The notes: a model not told the origin generated them from the sequence alone. A stretch of DNA of 64,000 nucleotides from Bradyrhizobium sp. (GCF_016219575.1 NZ_JACRMG010000009.1:434001-498000), one strand, 5' to 3'; shown: positions 44,681 to 54,732, counted from the stretch's first letter. A program made the numbers and translations.

Positions 44681-47158
44681 TTACCGAACGCCGCCGCCCG
44701 AACCCGACGAGGTCGCGATGGTGCGCAAGCCGATCTGCAGCATGAACGTATGGTTCAGGGTCGGCGGTGCGGAACCGGCGGAGTAATTGTACGACGTCAG
44801 GTAGTTGGCGGCCAGCACGAAGCAGTCGTCCACGTAGCCCGCGCCGACGATGTATTGGTTGACCTTGTTGGCTTCAAGGTCCCAGCGCGCTGCGCCCGAG
44901 ACCACCCAGTTGGCCGCGACCTTCACCGAGGCGCTGCCGAGCAGGCCCTCGCGCCGGGTGAGGTAGCCCAGCTCCGGCTGCTTGGCGTAGTTGCCGTACA
45001 TCATCGACACCGACCAGCGGTCGAAGGTGGCGCGTCCCTCGGCCTCGAAGCGGTTGATGTTCCCCGTCGCCTCGTCGAACCGCGCGCGGGTCGAGAAGGT
45101 GTAGGTGCGGTTCGGCGAGTAATTGACCCGAGCCACATAGTCGGAGCGCTGCTTGGCGAGGCCGGAGTCGAGACCGGTGTTGGTCGCATCCGTCACCGCG
45201 AAGGAATTCACGCCGAACAGCTGGTAGGACTGGCCGAACAGCACGTTGATGGAGCCGCCGCGGTCGAATTGCGTCGTGGCCTGGACGCCGACATTGGCGC
45301 GGCCGCCGCCCTCGACGCGGTCGTAGCCGGAGAACTTGTCGACCGCAAACAGGTTGCTGGCGTCGAACACCAGGCTCTGGGCGTCCTCGTTGGGCAACCT
45401 GCCGGCATAGCTCTCGTTCGGGCGCAGGATGACCTGCGCGATCGGCTCGACCGTCGTCGTGCCCCATGGCTGGACGTTGATGAAGGGGTAGCGGTACTCC
45501 AGACCCACGGCCGGCATCGCGCGCAGCGCCTGGGTATCGCCCACCGGCAGGAAGTTGGAAACGCCGGGCTGGTTGGAGATCGAGGCGTCGATCGCATCCG
45601 CGCGGAGGATCGCAAACGGCGTCCAGATCTGGCCGATCGGATCGGTGAAGGACTTGCGCCACTGCACCTCGGCCGTCGCGCGCGTGTACGTGCCGGGCAT
45701 GCCGCGCAGCAGGCACTGCGAAGGCAGCCGCGCCAGCGGATCGGCCGAGGCGTTGAGGCAGAGCCCGTTGGTGTTGGCCAGCGTCGTGATCGGGTCGAAC
45801 GCGGCGGTGGAGCGCGTCAGGCTGGTGAAGTTGGTCTTGTAGCTGAGCTCGCCGCCGAAGATGTTGCTGTTGATGACGTTGTTGTAGTCGATCACCGGAT
45901 GGATCACCGGAACCTTGTCCTGGTTGCCGGAGAAGCTCAGGTAATAGATCGCCCGCGCGTCGAAGAAGCTGCGGTTGCCGACGCCGGTGAGATAGAGCTG
46001 CGAGATCGCTTCCGTCGGCAGGCTCAGGAACGAGTTGAGCGGATCGCGATACTGCGCGAGGCGGTAGTCCGAGAAGAAGTAGTAGTCGGACAGCAGCACG
46101 CCATCCCAGCCCCAGACCCATTTGTCGTTGATCGAGAACTGGCCCTTGGTGTCGACGCCGCCGCGGAACTGGCGGTCGCCGGGCTGGCCCGCAAACGCGC
46201 CCGGGTTGAGCTGGTCGATGCCGTAGAGGCGGATCTGGTAGGCGCCGTCCATCAGGCGCTGGCGGAACTCGACCTGGCCAAGCACGCCCTGCCTGGTGGT
46301 GAAGCGCGGGGTGATGGTCATGTCGTAGTCGGGTGCGAGCGCCCAGTAGAAGGGCGTATCGACACCGAAGCCGTAACCGGACGCCGAGCTGTAGCTCGGC
46401 ATCAGAAAGCCGGTCTTGCGCTTCACGGTCGGATCGGGCGTCGAGAAATAGGGCAGGTAGGCCATCGGCACGCCGAAGAATTCGAGCTGCGCGTTCTCGA
46501 AATACAGCATCCGCTCTTCCTGGTTATGGATGATGCGGGCGCCCTTGACCTGCCACAGCGGCGGCTTCTTCGGATCGTCCTTGCAGGGCGCGCAGGCGGT
46601 GTACACGCCGTTCTCGAACACCGTGTAATTGCCGGCCGAGCGGTCGGCGCGGGTCGCCGCCATGCGGGTCTGGTCCTCGGTATCGACGCGCAGCGAATCG
46701 ACGAAGCCGTCGCGGTAGTCGTCGCTGAGATCCATGACGTTGGCGTAGGTGATTCGACCTTCCGCATCGGTCAGGCGGATGTTGCCCTCGGCATGCAGGC
46801 GCTTGGTCTTCTGGTCGTAGACGACCTTGTCGGCCTCGACGCTTGTGCCGTTGTAGAACATCTGCACGTTGCCGACCGCCGACACGCGCTGATTGTTGTA
46901 GTCGTAATCGACCTCGACGGCCTGCACGAGCATTTGCCCGTCATTCGGCGCCGCCGGCTTCGGAGGCTTCGGCGGCCGCGGATTGTAGGTGAAGCTCTGG
47001 GCCGAGGCGGGCGCGAGCAACGCGAGATCGATCGCGCCGGCGAAAATGAATCCGGAAATCAGGATCAGGAGCGCGGCCATGCGACTGCGTTGACGGCGCA
47101 CGCGACTGCGCCGCCTGAACGCAGGCGACCTCAACTGGCGGGCGGCGACAACGGCCAC
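44681..47158 (-). CDS. lptD: LPS assembly protein LptD
   Basis: About 825 residues from GTG 47158. This start has AGGAGG 7 bases upstream, touches the lptG stop (TAGTG), and supplies the positive n-region that the alternative ATG 47080 lacks. A signal peptide ends near PASAQ. The OstA domain (VEVDYDYNNQRVSAVGNVQM) is followed by a large beta-barrel. Cys residues (TACAPCKDD; NGLCLNAS; SQCLLRG) may form the disulfides LptD needs. It inserts LPS in the outer leaflet with LptE. Confidence 0.95.
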   Translation of the reverse strand: MAVVAARQLRSPAFRRRSRVRRQRSRMAALLILISGFIFAGAIDLALLAPASAQSFTYNPRPPKPPKPAAPNDGQMLVQAVEVDYDYNNQRVSAVGNVQMFYNGTSVEADKVVYDQKTKRLHAEGNIRLTDAEGRITYANVMDLSDDYRDGFVDSLRVDTEDQTRMAATRADRSAGNYTVFENGVYTACAPCKDDPKKPPLWQVKGARIIHNQEERMLYFENAQLEFFGVPMAYLPYFSTPDPTVKRKTGFLMPSYSSASGYGFGVDTPFYWALAPDYDMTITPRFTTRQGVLGQVEFRQRLMDGAYQIRLYGIDQLNPGAFAGQPGDRQFRGGVDTKGQFSINDKWVWGWDGVLLSDYYFFSDYRLAQYRDPLNSFLSLPTEAISQLYLTGVGNRSFFDARAIYYLSFSGNQDKVPVIHPVIDYNNVINSNIFGGELSYKTNFTSLTRSTAAFDPITTLANTNGLCLNASADPLARLPSQCLLRGMPGTYTRATAEVQWRKSFTDPIGQIWTPFAILRADAIDASISNQPGVSNFLPVGDTQALRAMPAVGLEYRYPFINVQPWGTTTVEPIAQVILRPNESYAGRLPNEDAQSLVFDASNLFAVDKFSGYDRVEGGGRANVGVQATTQFDRGGSINVLFGQSYQLFGVNSFAVTDATNTGLDSGLAKQRSDYVARVNYSPNRTYTFSTRARFDEATGNINRFEAEGRATFDRWSVSMMYGNYAKQPELGYLTRREGLLGSASVKVAANWVVSGAARWDLEANKVNQYIVGAGYVDDCFVLAANYLTSYNYSAGSAPPTLNHTFMLQIGLRTIATSSGSGGGVR

Positions 47159-48255
47159 TACCCGTCCTCCTGGTACAGCAAGGCCAAGAAACCGGTGAGG
47201 CCACCCACGCAGACGGGTAACCACGCCGCAGCGATGGGGTGCATCAGCTCAGCCTTGCTCAAATCTTCAGTTACTTTCGAGAGAACGTAGAGCAGAAAGC
47301 CTGCACCCACGCCACTCAAAACCATCTTCTGCACGCCGCCCATCCGGAAGAAGCGAAGGCTCACGGAAGCGGCCAACATCACCATTGCAGCCAGCAAAAA
47401 CGGCTGTGCGATGAGCTTGTGGTACTGCAGCCGGTACCCCGCCGTCGCAAAACCCGAACTCTCGGACGAGCGGATGTACGTCGGGAGTTGCCAAAAGGAC
47501 ACAGTTTCGGGGGTCGAAAAGCTGTTCCGGACCTGGGCCTGGGTGAGGGTGGTCTTGATGTAGAACGTGTCCTCCTCAACCGGCGGTGAGTCCAGCGAGA
47601 ATCGGCGCGCCGATTTGAACACCCAGCGGCCTTCTTCCAGCGTCGCCTCGCGAGCCTCGATTCGTTCCTTGAACTGCAGATCGGTATCGAACCGGAACAC
47701 CGTGAGGCCCGTCAGCCGGACACCCTGCTGCTCGCTGCGGGCGGCGTTGATGATCCACTGACCTTCGTTGTTGACCTGGTTCAGCCAGAAGCCCGAGGCA
47801 TCCTGGATGCCGCCGCCGGGCGACGAGCCGAACAACTCGGCTTCCATCCGCTTGGACAGTTCGCGCAGGTTTGCCGACATCGGGTTGTAGGCGATGGTGG
47901 CGAGGATGCCGAGCACGATGGAGCTTGCCAGCGCCGGCGCGATGAACTGCCAGGCCGACACGCCGGCGGCGCGTGCCACCACCAGTTCAAGCCGCCGCGA
48001 CAGCGCAAGGTAACAGGTCATTGCGCCGATCAGCACGCAGAACGGCATCATCTTCTCGAGCAGCTGCGGCACGCGGAACAACGACGTCAGCGCCACCGTG
48101 ACGGCGGAGGCCGTGGCGAGCCCGGAGGTCTTGCGCACCATCTCGATGTAATCGACCAGCACGAGCAGCAGGAAGATCGACGCGAACACGCCCACCGCCG
48201 CGACCACGAAGCGGCCGGCGAAATATCGCCCGAGCGTGTTGGTCATCATGCTCAT
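47158..48255 (-). CDS. lptG: LPS export permease LptG
   Basis: 365 residues, YjgP/YjgQ family. Six membrane segments flank a periplasmic beta-jellyroll domain; the start TNTLGRYFAGRFVVAAVG is typical. With LptF and the ATPase LptB it extracts LPS from the inner membrane. The start overlaps lptF by 4 bases (ATGA) and its end overlaps the lptD start codon by 1 base. Confidence 0.95.
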   Translation of the reverse strand: MSMMTNTLGRYFAGRFVVAAVGVFASIFLLLVLVDYIEMVRKTSGLATASAVTVALTSLFRVPQLLEKMMPFCVLIGAMTCYLALSRRLELVVARAAGVSAWQFIAPALASSIVLGILATIAYNPMSANLRELSKRMEAELFGSSPGGGIQDASGFWLNQVNNEGQWIINAARSEQQGVRLTGLTVFRFDTDLQFKERIEAREATLEEGRWVFKSARRFSLDSPPVEEDTFYIKTTLTQAQVRNSFSTPETVSFWQLPTYIRSSESSGFATAGYRLQYHKLIAQPFLLAAMVMLAASVSLRFFRMGGVQKMVLSGVGAGFLLYVLSKVTEDLSKAELMHPIAAAWLPVCVGGLTGFLALLYQEDG

Positions 48256-49421
48256 GCGGTGGCCGGCCTCCCGAACAGCCGCGTCATGCCTTCGACGGTT
48301 CTGTTGATCGCCTCGACCAGCGAAGCCGGCGCGTCGATCACGATGCCGCGGACGATGATGAACATGCCCGCCGCGGTCGCCGTGACCAGCATCAGATACT
48401 GCACGAGTGCCGCCGACGGGGTCTTCACGGTCAAGACCGAGCAGGCAAACCCCGCCATGCGCAGGCCGAACACCGTCAGTACAGCGCAGGTGATGGCGAA
48501 GCCGCGGCTCTGACGGGTGGTGCGCGGGGTGCCGAGAAAGGCGAAAGTCAGCACGGAAAAGGCGAAGGGATAGATCGGCGACAGGAAGCGGTCGTGCAAT
48601 TCGGCACGGAACTGCCCGGGGAGCTGCTTGAAGACGGGATCGTCGGGGGGAGGCGACAGCAGCTCCCACAGATAGCGCTCGCGGATTCCGAGCGAGACGT
48701 CGCGGCCGCGATTGGAGAACTGCGACATGTCGAAGGCATAGCTGCGGAACGCGACCAGCACAGGCTCGCGCTTGCCGGCCTCGAAGCGTCCGAGATGGCC
48801 GTCTTCCAGCACGAGATAGGAGCCGCTGTCGTTGCGCAGGATGGTGCCGCGGTCGGCGATGATGGTGGAGCGTTCCTTGGGATCGCGGCGATCGTCGACG
48901 AAAATGCCGCCAAGCACGCCGCCGGGCTGGCGCTCGCGAATCCGGATGGTGAGATCCTGGTCGAGCCGGGCGAAGCGGCCAGGCTGCAGGATGTTGGTGA
49001 GCACGTCCGCGGTGATCTCGGCGTCCCATTGCTTGATGCGGCGCAGGCCGTCGGGAGCGAGGTAGGCGGCGATGAACGCGACGATGAGCGACACCACACA
49101 GGTCGCGTAGAAGAACGGCAGGAACAGGCGCAGCGGCGAGTAGCCGGCGGCGTTCATGACGATGATCTCGGAGTCGGTCGCGAGCTTGTTCAGCGTGTGG
49201 GAGATCGAGATCATCAGCGCGATCGGCGAGATGATCAGGATCAGCGCGGGGATGACGAGGCCGGTGATGCCGAGGAAGGTCAGGATGGTCTGGCCCTGGC
49301 TCGTCATCAGGTCGATGCCGCGCAATGCCTGCGTAATCCAGATCACGCCGGTGAGGCTGACCAGGACCACCGCAAACGACGCCAGCGTCGTGCGGAAAAT
49401 ATACCTGTCGATCGACCCCAT
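48252..49421 (-). CDS. lptF: LPS export permease LptF
   Basis: 389 residues from ATG 49421 (a GTG precedes it directly). It opens MGSIDRYIFRTTLASF and has membrane segments at the start and end around a periplasmic domain, as its partner LptG. Motif-like HTLNKLATDSEIIVMNAAGYSP marks the cytoplasmic coupling helix for LptB. First gene of lptF-lptG-lptD-surA-like-pdxA-rsmA. Confidence 0.95.
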   Translation of the reverse strand: MGSIDRYIFRTTLASFAVVLVSLTGVIWITQALRGIDLMTSQGQTILTFLGITGLVIPALILIISPIALMISISHTLNKLATDSEIIVMNAAGYSPLRLFLPFFYATCVVSLIVAFIAAYLAPDGLRRIKQWDAEITADVLTNILQPGRFARLDQDLTIRIRERQPGGVLGGIFVDDRRDPKERSTIIADRGTILRNDSGSYLVLEDGHLGRFEAGKREPVLVAFRSYAFDMSQFSNRGRDVSLGIRERYLWELLSPPPDDPVFKQLPGQFRAELHDRFLSPIYPFAFSVLTFAFLGTPRTTRQSRGFAITCAVLTVFGLRMAGFACSVLTVKTPSAALVQYLMLVTATAAGMFIIVRGIVIDAPASLVEAINRTVEGMTRLFGRPATA

Positions 49422-49770
49422 CACCTAGGCACGTCCCCACCTCGCAGCCAAACGCGCAGCCCGCAACCATCCCGAATTTTCGGGTTCCCCAATGGTTGCG
49501 CCGCGTACCGTCCAGCCGGCTTACATACTCACTACCATCCCGTTGATCCGTCAACAAAATGGCCGAGCGAAGGCACCCCCTTTCCCGATGGTTAATAATT
49601 CGCTTGACGTGGCTTGCCGGCCACGGTGGCGCTTGGCAGCGCTGCCGCCGGCAGGCCATAGTGCGCCAACACGCGCCTGGCGGACCTCGTCCGCGGCCGA
49701 AGGCAGCATTTCGGCTCCTTCCGGCGGGGTTTTGCGACCCGGCGGCAGTCCTGAACTGGAGGAATTCCCT
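49422..49770. promoter_or_regulatory. divergent control region, lptF / pepA
   Basis: A 349-base gap that must contain the promoters of both the lpt run and pepA. The only clear structure is the two-part hairpin at 49463-49499. A small palindrome GTTGA-TCCG-TCAAC lies at 49542-49555. No promoter can be assigned with confidence. Confidence 0.45.
49463..49499. repeat. two-part hairpin upstream of lptF
   Basis: GCAACCAT (49463-49470) pairs with ATGGTTGC (49492-49499); directly inside it, CCCGAA (49471-49476) pairs with TTCGGG (49479-49484), leaving TTCCCCA as a one-sided bulge. It stands about 40 bases from the lptF start, so it would fall in the lptF 5' leader or its promoter. Confidence 0.5.
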
Positions 49771-51273
49771 ATGTCCGACGCCGTGAAGGTCGGCTTCGTC
49801 CCGTTGTCCACAGCCCCGCGCGGCGTCCTGGTCGCCTTTTGCGATGACGCACTGAAGTTCGGATCGGCCACGCGCAAGGCGCTGGGGGAGGCGGCCGGCA
49901 CCGTCAAGCGAGCGGCTGCCGCCAACCAGTTCAAGGGCAAGAGCGGGTCGATTCTCGACATCCCGGCCCCCGAAGGAATCAAGATTCAGCGCTTGATCGT
50001 GGTTGGTACGGGCAAGGGATCCGGCCTCAAGGAGACCGATTTCCTCAAGTTCGGGGGACTGATCGCCGGCAAGCTCAACGCCGCCAGCGAACAGGTGACG
50101 GTCCTGGCCGATCTGCCCGACGAGGCGATGACGGCGGCCGAGGCGGCATCCGTGGCAGCGGGCCTGCGGCTGCGGGCCTACAAGTTCACCCGTTACAAGA
50201 CCAAAAAGAAGGACGGCGAGGATTCAACCCTGCGTGCCGAGGTCTCGATCGCGACCGGCGACGTCAATGCTGCGCGCAAGGCATGGGCGCCGGAGGCTCA
50301 CATCGTCGATGGCGTCAATATCGCGCGTGAGCTGGTCAACGAGCCGCCGAACGTTCTCTATCCCGAAGAATTTGCCCGCCGCGCGTCGCAGCTCAAGAAG
50401 CTCGGCGTCGAAGTCGAGGTGCTCGACGTCAAGGCCATGACCAGGCTCGGCATGGGCGCGCTGCTCGGCGTGGCGCAAGGCTCCGCACGCCCAGGCCGCA
50501 CCGTGATCATGCGCTGGAACGGCGGCAAGCGCGGCGATCAGCCTGTCGCATTTGTCGGCAAGGGCGTTTGCTTCGACACCGGCGGCATTTCCATCAAGGG
50601 CGCGGCCAATATGGAGGAGATGAAGGGCGACATGGGCGGCGCTGCCTGCGTGGTCGGGCTCATGCATGCGCTGGCGGCGCGCAAAGCCAGGGTCAATGCG
50701 GTCGGCGCCATCGGGCTCGTCGAGAACATGCCCGACGGCAATGCGCAGCGGCCCGGCGATATCGTCACCTCGATGTCGGGGCAGACCATCGAGATCATCA
50801 ATACCGACGCCGAAGGACGCCTCGTTCTGGCCGACGTGCTCTGGCATGTGGCGAAGAAGTTCAAGCCGAAATTCATGGTCGACCTGGCCACGCTGACCGG
50901 CGCGATCATGGTTGCGCTCGGCACCGAGCATGCCGGCATGTTCTCCAACAATGACGAGCTTGCCGAACGCCTGGGCAAGGCGGGCCAGCAGACCGGCGAA
51001 AAGGTCTGGCGCATGCCGCTCGGTCCCGAATACGACAAGCTGATCGATTCGCAATTCGCCGACATGAAGAATACCGGCGGCCGCAACGGCGGCTCGATCA
51101 CCGCGGCCCAGTTCCTGCAGCGCTTCGTCGACGGCACGCCGTGGGCGCATCTCGATATTGCCGGCACCGCGATGGGCGCGCCGAAGACCGACATCAATCA
51201 CAGCTGGGGTTCCGGCTACGGTGTGCGCCTGCTGGATCGGCTGGTTGCCGAGCATTACGAAGCGAAGAAATGA
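49771..51273 (+). CDS. pepA: leucyl aminopeptidase
   Basis: 500 residues from ATG 49771 (GGAGGA site). The M17 domain has its metal and active-site residues: [14 protein letters not shown], the signature [14 protein letters not shown], and the bicarbonate-site Arg in it. PepA removes N-terminal residues and in E. coli also binds DNA in recombination. It overlaps holC by 4 bases, a pairing conserved across proteobacteria. Confidence 0.97.
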   Translation: MSDAVKVGFVPLSTAPRGVLVAFCDDALKFGSATRKALGEAAGTVKRAAAANQFKGKSGSILDIPAPEGIKIQRLIVVGTGKGSGLKETDFLKFGGLIAGKLNAASEQVTVLADLPDEAMTAAEAASVAAGLRLRAYKFTRYKTKKKDGEDSTLRAEVSIATGDVNAARKAWAPEAHIVDGVNIARELVNEPPNVLYPEEFARRASQLKKLGVEVEVLDVKAMTRLGMGALLGVAQGSARPGRTVIMRWNGGKRGDQPVAFVGKGVCFDTGGISIKGAANMEEMKGDMGGAACVVGLMHALAARKARVNAVGAIGLVENMPDGNAQRPGDIVTSMSGQTIEIINTDAEGRLVLADVLWHVAKKFKPKFMVDLATLTGAIMVALGTEHAGMFSNNDELAERLGKAGQQTGEKVWRMPLGPEYDKLIDSQFADMKNTGGRNGGSITAAQFLQRFVDGTPWAHLDIAGTAMGAPKTDINHSWGSGYGVRLLDRLVAEHYEAKK

Positions 51274-51722
51274 CCGAAATCCTGTTCTACCACCTGCAGA
51301 ACATGTCGATCGAAAACGTGCTGCCGTCTCTGCTCGAGAAATCCCTGGAGCGCGGCTGGCGGGTGGTGGTGCAGTCGACTTCGCATGAGCGCACCGAGGC
51401 GCTGGATGCGCATCTGTGGACCTACAGCGACGACTCCTTCCTGCCCCACGCCACCGCACACGTCAGCGATGCAGAAGACCAGCCGATCATCCTCTCGGTA
51501 GAGGACGCCAATCCAAACGGCGCCAATGTCCGCTTCCTGATCGACAATGCCGGATTGCCCTCCGACACCGACCGCTATGAGCGGGTGGTGCTGGTTTTCA
51601 ATGGCGATGACGGCGAGGCGCTCGATGCCGCGCGGCTGGCCTGGAAGGATTGCAAGGCGAGGGGCTTTGAGGTCACCTACTGGCAGGCCGACGAACGCGG
51701 CCGCTGGCAACGCCGGGAATAG
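51270..51722 (+). CDS. holC: DNA polymerase III chi subunit
   Basis: 150 residues. It opens [24 protein letters not shown] and continues [18 protein letters not shown]...LWTY, the chi pattern. Chi links the clamp loader to single-strand binding protein. It is translationally coupled to pepA. Confidence 0.93.
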   Translation: MTEILFYHLQNMSIENVLPSLLEKSLERGWRVVVQSTSHERTEALDAHLWTYSDDSFLPHATAHVSDAEDQPIILSVEDANPNGANVRFLIDNAGLPSDTDRYERVVLVFNGDDGEALDAARLAWKDCKARGFEVTYWQADERGRWQRRE

Positions 51723-51853
51723 GATTTTCCGCGATTAATGATATTCTGGGGTTTTCGCAGCCGACCTTGCGTGCAGCCTTGGTCGTGCCGCAAAGTGATG
51801 GTCGGACAAGTGGTTAAGGCCGGGAATGGCCTTTGGGTGGAACCTGCTTCATC

Positions 51854-52396
51854 GTGCGTAACGGAAAGCTCTGTCGTAATGGCCTGATCGCGCTCCTGGC
51901 GCTTGCACCCGCTTTGGCGGGCTGCAACAGCTCGCTCGACCAGATCCAGTCCGAATTCCTGTCGAAGGATGCGCAATGGTTTCAGCGCTCCGGCCGCCTT
52001 TTCATCCGCAATATCTCGATCGATGCGCCGCCGCTGACCCCCGACAAGCCGGTGACGGCCGAAGACCTCGTCAGCGCCGACGGCGCCTGCCCGGGCATGG
52101 CGCCGCCAGCCAATGCGCTGGCCGACAATGCCGCCGGCGCACCGCCGCCGGCCGGCGGTACGGTGGCCCTGCAACACACCGAATGTGACGTCGTCCGCGG
52201 CATCGGCGCGCCTGACAGCGTCAACATTTCGACCGCTCCCGGCGGCGGCAGAATGGCGGTCGTGACCTATTTGCGCGGGCCTCGCGCCGGCATCTACACC
52301 TTCACCGGCGGACGGCTGTCGTCGATCGAGGCGGCGCCCGAGCAGCCGGGCCAGCCGAAGACGGCCAAGCCGAAGCCGAAGAAGAAACAGGCTTGA
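51854..52396 (+). CDS. lipoprotein of unknown function
   Basis: 180 residues from GTG 51854; a TTG at 51833 would extend it by seven. A short basic start and hydrophobic core end in the lipobox LAGC, so it is lipidated. The mature part has two more Cys (GACPGM and TECDVV), possibly a disulfide, and a domain with GIGAPDSVNIST and YTFTGGRLSSIE that recalls the small outer-membrane SmpA/BamE fold; this is a weak impression. The tail is Lys/Pro-rich. Confidence 0.7.
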   Translation: MRNGKLCRNGLIALLALAPALAGCNSSLDQIQSEFLSKDAQWFQRSGRLFIRNISIDAPPLTPDKPVTAEDLVSADGACPGMAPPANALADNAAGAPPPAGGTVALQHTECDVVRGIGAPDSVNISTAPGGGRMAVVTYLRGPRAGIYTFTGGRLSSIEAAPEQPGQPKTAKPKPKKKQA

Positions 52397-52419
52397 TTGG
52401 TCTTGGATTCTTGATTTGA

Positions 52420-52466
52420 CGCGTTTTCTTGACGCGAACCGGTATCCACTTCGCTTGAAAACGCTT
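52420..52466. repeat. palindromic intergenic repeat, family D
   Basis: CGTTTTC (52422-52428) and GAAAACG (52457-52463) are inverted; between them stand TTGACGCGAACCGG and TATCCACTTCGCTTG, also partly complementary. The words resemble family C at 40652-40733. It lies between converging genes and ends next to the ABC-F stop, so it could terminate both. Confidence 0.55.
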
Positions 52467-54331
52467 TAACCCGCTGCCTGTTCCAGCAGCGCGCTCGCTT
52501 CCAGCCACGCTTCCTCGGCACGCTGCAACGCTTCGGCCGCACTCGCGCGCGCCTTCGCCAGTTGCGCGGCCTGCTTCGGATCGCGCGTGAAGAGATCGGG
52601 CAGCGCAAGGGCTGCGTCGATCTTTTCGATGATGCCGCCGATGCGTGCGATCTCGGCTTCGGCGGTCGCAACCTTCTGCTTCAGCGGAACGCGTTTCTCG
52701 CTACGGCCTCGCTGCGGCCTGTCGCGCTCCTCGCCGCCGCGCTCGCGCGCGGGTTCCGTCTTGCGGTCGGATGAAAGCACCAGCCGCCGGTAATCTTCGA
52801 GGTCGCCGTCATAGGCCGTCACGGTGCGGTCGGCGACGACCCAGAGCCGATCCGCGCAGGCCTCGATCAGGTAGCGGTCGTGCGAAACCATGATGACGGC
52901 GCCCGCGAAATCGTTGATGGCTTCCGCAAGCGCCGCGCGGCTGTCGATGTCGAGATGGTTGGTCGGCTCGTCGAGGATGATCAGGTTGGGGGCGTGGAAT
53001 GTCGCAAGCCCGAGCAGCAGGCGTGCCTTCTCGCCGCCGGAGAGGCTCTTCACCAGCGTATCGGCAGCCTTGCCGGAAAAGCCGATAGCGCCGGCCCGCG
53101 CGCGGATTTTCGATTCCGGGGCGTCGCCCATCAGCCTGCGCAAATGATCGTAGGTCGAGCCTTCGAGATCGAGCTCGTCGACCTGATGCTGGGCGAAATA
53201 GCCGACGGAAAGCTTGTCGGCGCGGGTGACCTGGCCCGAGAACGGCGCGAGCTTGTTCGCAATCAGCTTGACCAGCGTCGACTTGCCATTGCCGTTGGCG
53301 CCCAGCAGCGCGATGCGGTCGTCGGGATCGATGCGCAGCGTGACACGGGCGAGCACCGGCTTGGCTGGATCGTAGCCGACCGAAACATTGTCGAGCGCGA
53401 TGATCGGCGGCGACAGCGTCTTCTCCGGCCTGGGGAAGCTGATCTCGTGCACGTCCTGCGTGACCAGCGCCGTCACCGGTTTCATCCGCTCCAGCATCTT
53501 GACGCGCGACTGCGCCTGCCGGGCCTTGGACGCCTTGGCCTTGAAGCGGTCGACGAAGGCCTGCAGGCGCTTGCGCTCGTCGGCCTGCCGCTTGGCGTGC
53601 TTCGCATCGAGCATTTCGCGGGTGGCGCGCTGCTCCTCGAAGGAGGAGTAGGTGCCCTTGTAGAGCGCGAGCTTGCCGCGATCGAGATGCAGTATCTGGT
53701 CGACCGAGGTGTCGAGCAGGTCGCGGTCATGGCTGATCACGATCACCGTGCGCGGATAATTCGCCAGATGATCCTCCAGCCACAGCGTGCCTTCGAGGTC
53801 GAGATAGTTGGTGGGCTCGTCCAGCAGCAGCAGGTCGGGCGCGGCGAACAGCGTGGCGGCGAGCGCCACGCGCATGCGCCAGCCGCCGGAGAATTCCTGG
53901 CACGACCGCGCCTGGTCGGCTGTCGAGAAACCGAGACCTGACAGAATGGCGGCGGCGCGGGCGGGTGCCGAATGCGCGTCGATGTCGACGAGCCGGGTCT
54001 GGATCTCGGCGATGCGGTGCGGATCGCGCGCGGTCTCGGCCTCGTGCAGCAGCGCAGCGCGCTCGACATCGGCCTTGAGCACGACCTCGATCAGGCTTTC
54101 CGGTCCGTCGGGCGCCTCCTGGGCGAGGCTGCCGATCCGCCAGCGCGGCGGCAGCGCAATCGTGCCGCTCTCGGTCGGCACGTCGCCGCGGATGGCGCCG
54201 AACAGCGTCGACTTGCCGACCCCGTTGCGGCCGACGAACCCGACGCGCGCTCCGGGCGCGATCTGCACGGAACTGTGGTCGATCAGGAGGCGGCCGGCGA
54301 TTCGAACGGAAATGTCTGTCAGGGACAACAT
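52466..54331 (-). CDS. ABC-F family ATPase
   Basis: 621 residues with two ABC domains and no membrane segment. Walker A motifs are GRNGVGKSTL (near residue 35) and GANGNGKSTL (near 345); signature motifs are FSGGW and LSGGEKARL; the linker is Lys/Arg-rich. The C-terminal coiled coil (LKQKVATAEAEIARIGGII) is as in Uup/YheS. ABC-F proteins act on the ribosome, often relieving stalled translation. The exact subfamily is not clear by eye. Confidence 0.93.
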   Translation of the reverse strand: MLSLTDISVRIAGRLLIDHSSVQIAPGARVGFVGRNGVGKSTLFGAIRGDVPTESGTIALPPRWRIGSLAQEAPDGPESLIEVVLKADVERAALLHEAETARDPHRIAEIQTRLVDIDAHSAPARAAAILSGLGFSTADQARSCQEFSGGWRMRVALAATLFAAPDLLLLDEPTNYLDLEGTLWLEDHLANYPRTVIVISHDRDLLDTSVDQILHLDRGKLALYKGTYSSFEEQRATREMLDAKHAKRQADERKRLQAFVDRFKAKASKARQAQSRVKMLERMKPVTALVTQDVHEISFPRPEKTLSPPIIALDNVSVGYDPAKPVLARVTLRIDPDDRIALLGANGNGKSTLVKLIANKLAPFSGQVTRADKLSVGYFAQHQVDELDLEGSTYDHLRRLMGDAPESKIRARAGAIGFSGKAADTLVKSLSGGEKARLLLGLATFHAPNLIILDEPTNHLDIDSRAALAEAINDFAGAVIMVSHDRYLIEACADRLWVVADRTVTAYDGDLEDYRRLVLSSDRKTEPARERGGEERDRPQRGRSEKRVPLKQKVATAEAEIARIGGIIEKIDAALALPDLFTRDPKQAAQLAKARASAAEALQRAEEAWLEASALLEQAAG

Positions 54332-54413
54332 GCGGCCTTGTCACCGGAGCCGCCTTCAAACGCAACCTGTTTATGGCCGAAAACGCGGCCCGGCCGCGCC
54401 GGTTTGGGAGCGG

Positions 54414-54635
54414 TCAGGAACGGCCGGGAACGTCGCGCCGGCGCAGTTCATCGAGGAGTTGGCGCAAGCGGTCGGAAAGTCCGGTTTCCGGCCGCATGGA
54501 TTGCTGCAGGCGTTCGCCGATGGCGTCACAGATGGACCGCGACGTCCTGCGATCGATCGGCTCGCCGTCGTTTTCGAACAAGGCTCTCATGGCGAGCTCC
54601 AGGTGGCTCGGGTTATTGCGGGTGGTCGAAAGCAT
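54414..54635 (-). CDS. small hypothetical protein
   Basis: 73 residues (start possible also at the internal Met16). It is charged and helical, with MRALFENDGEPIDRRTSRSI and LSDRLRQLLDELRRRD, without membrane segment or Cys motif. Such size and composition fit a soluble helical adaptor, but the family is not recognised. It lies between the ABC-F gene and a terminator; no strong ribosome site. Confidence 0.45.
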   Translation of the reverse strand: MLSTTRNNPSHLELAMRALFENDGEPIDRRTSRSICDAIGERLQQSMRPETGLSDRLRQLLDELRRRDVPGRS

Positions 54636-54732
54636 GCAAGGTCAAGTCGCAAGAGGAGCATTTGTTTCCGCACGCGGACCGCGCAAGCAACCAACTGCAA
54701 ATGCCGAATCGCCGATTGGTTCCATGGCTGCG

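Noticed and set aside
44564..47290. A 908-codon open frame on the plus strand opposite lptD
   Set aside because: It is antisense to a well-supported LptD, has Arg/Asp/His-rich nonsense composition and no domain; high GC removes stop codons from this frame.
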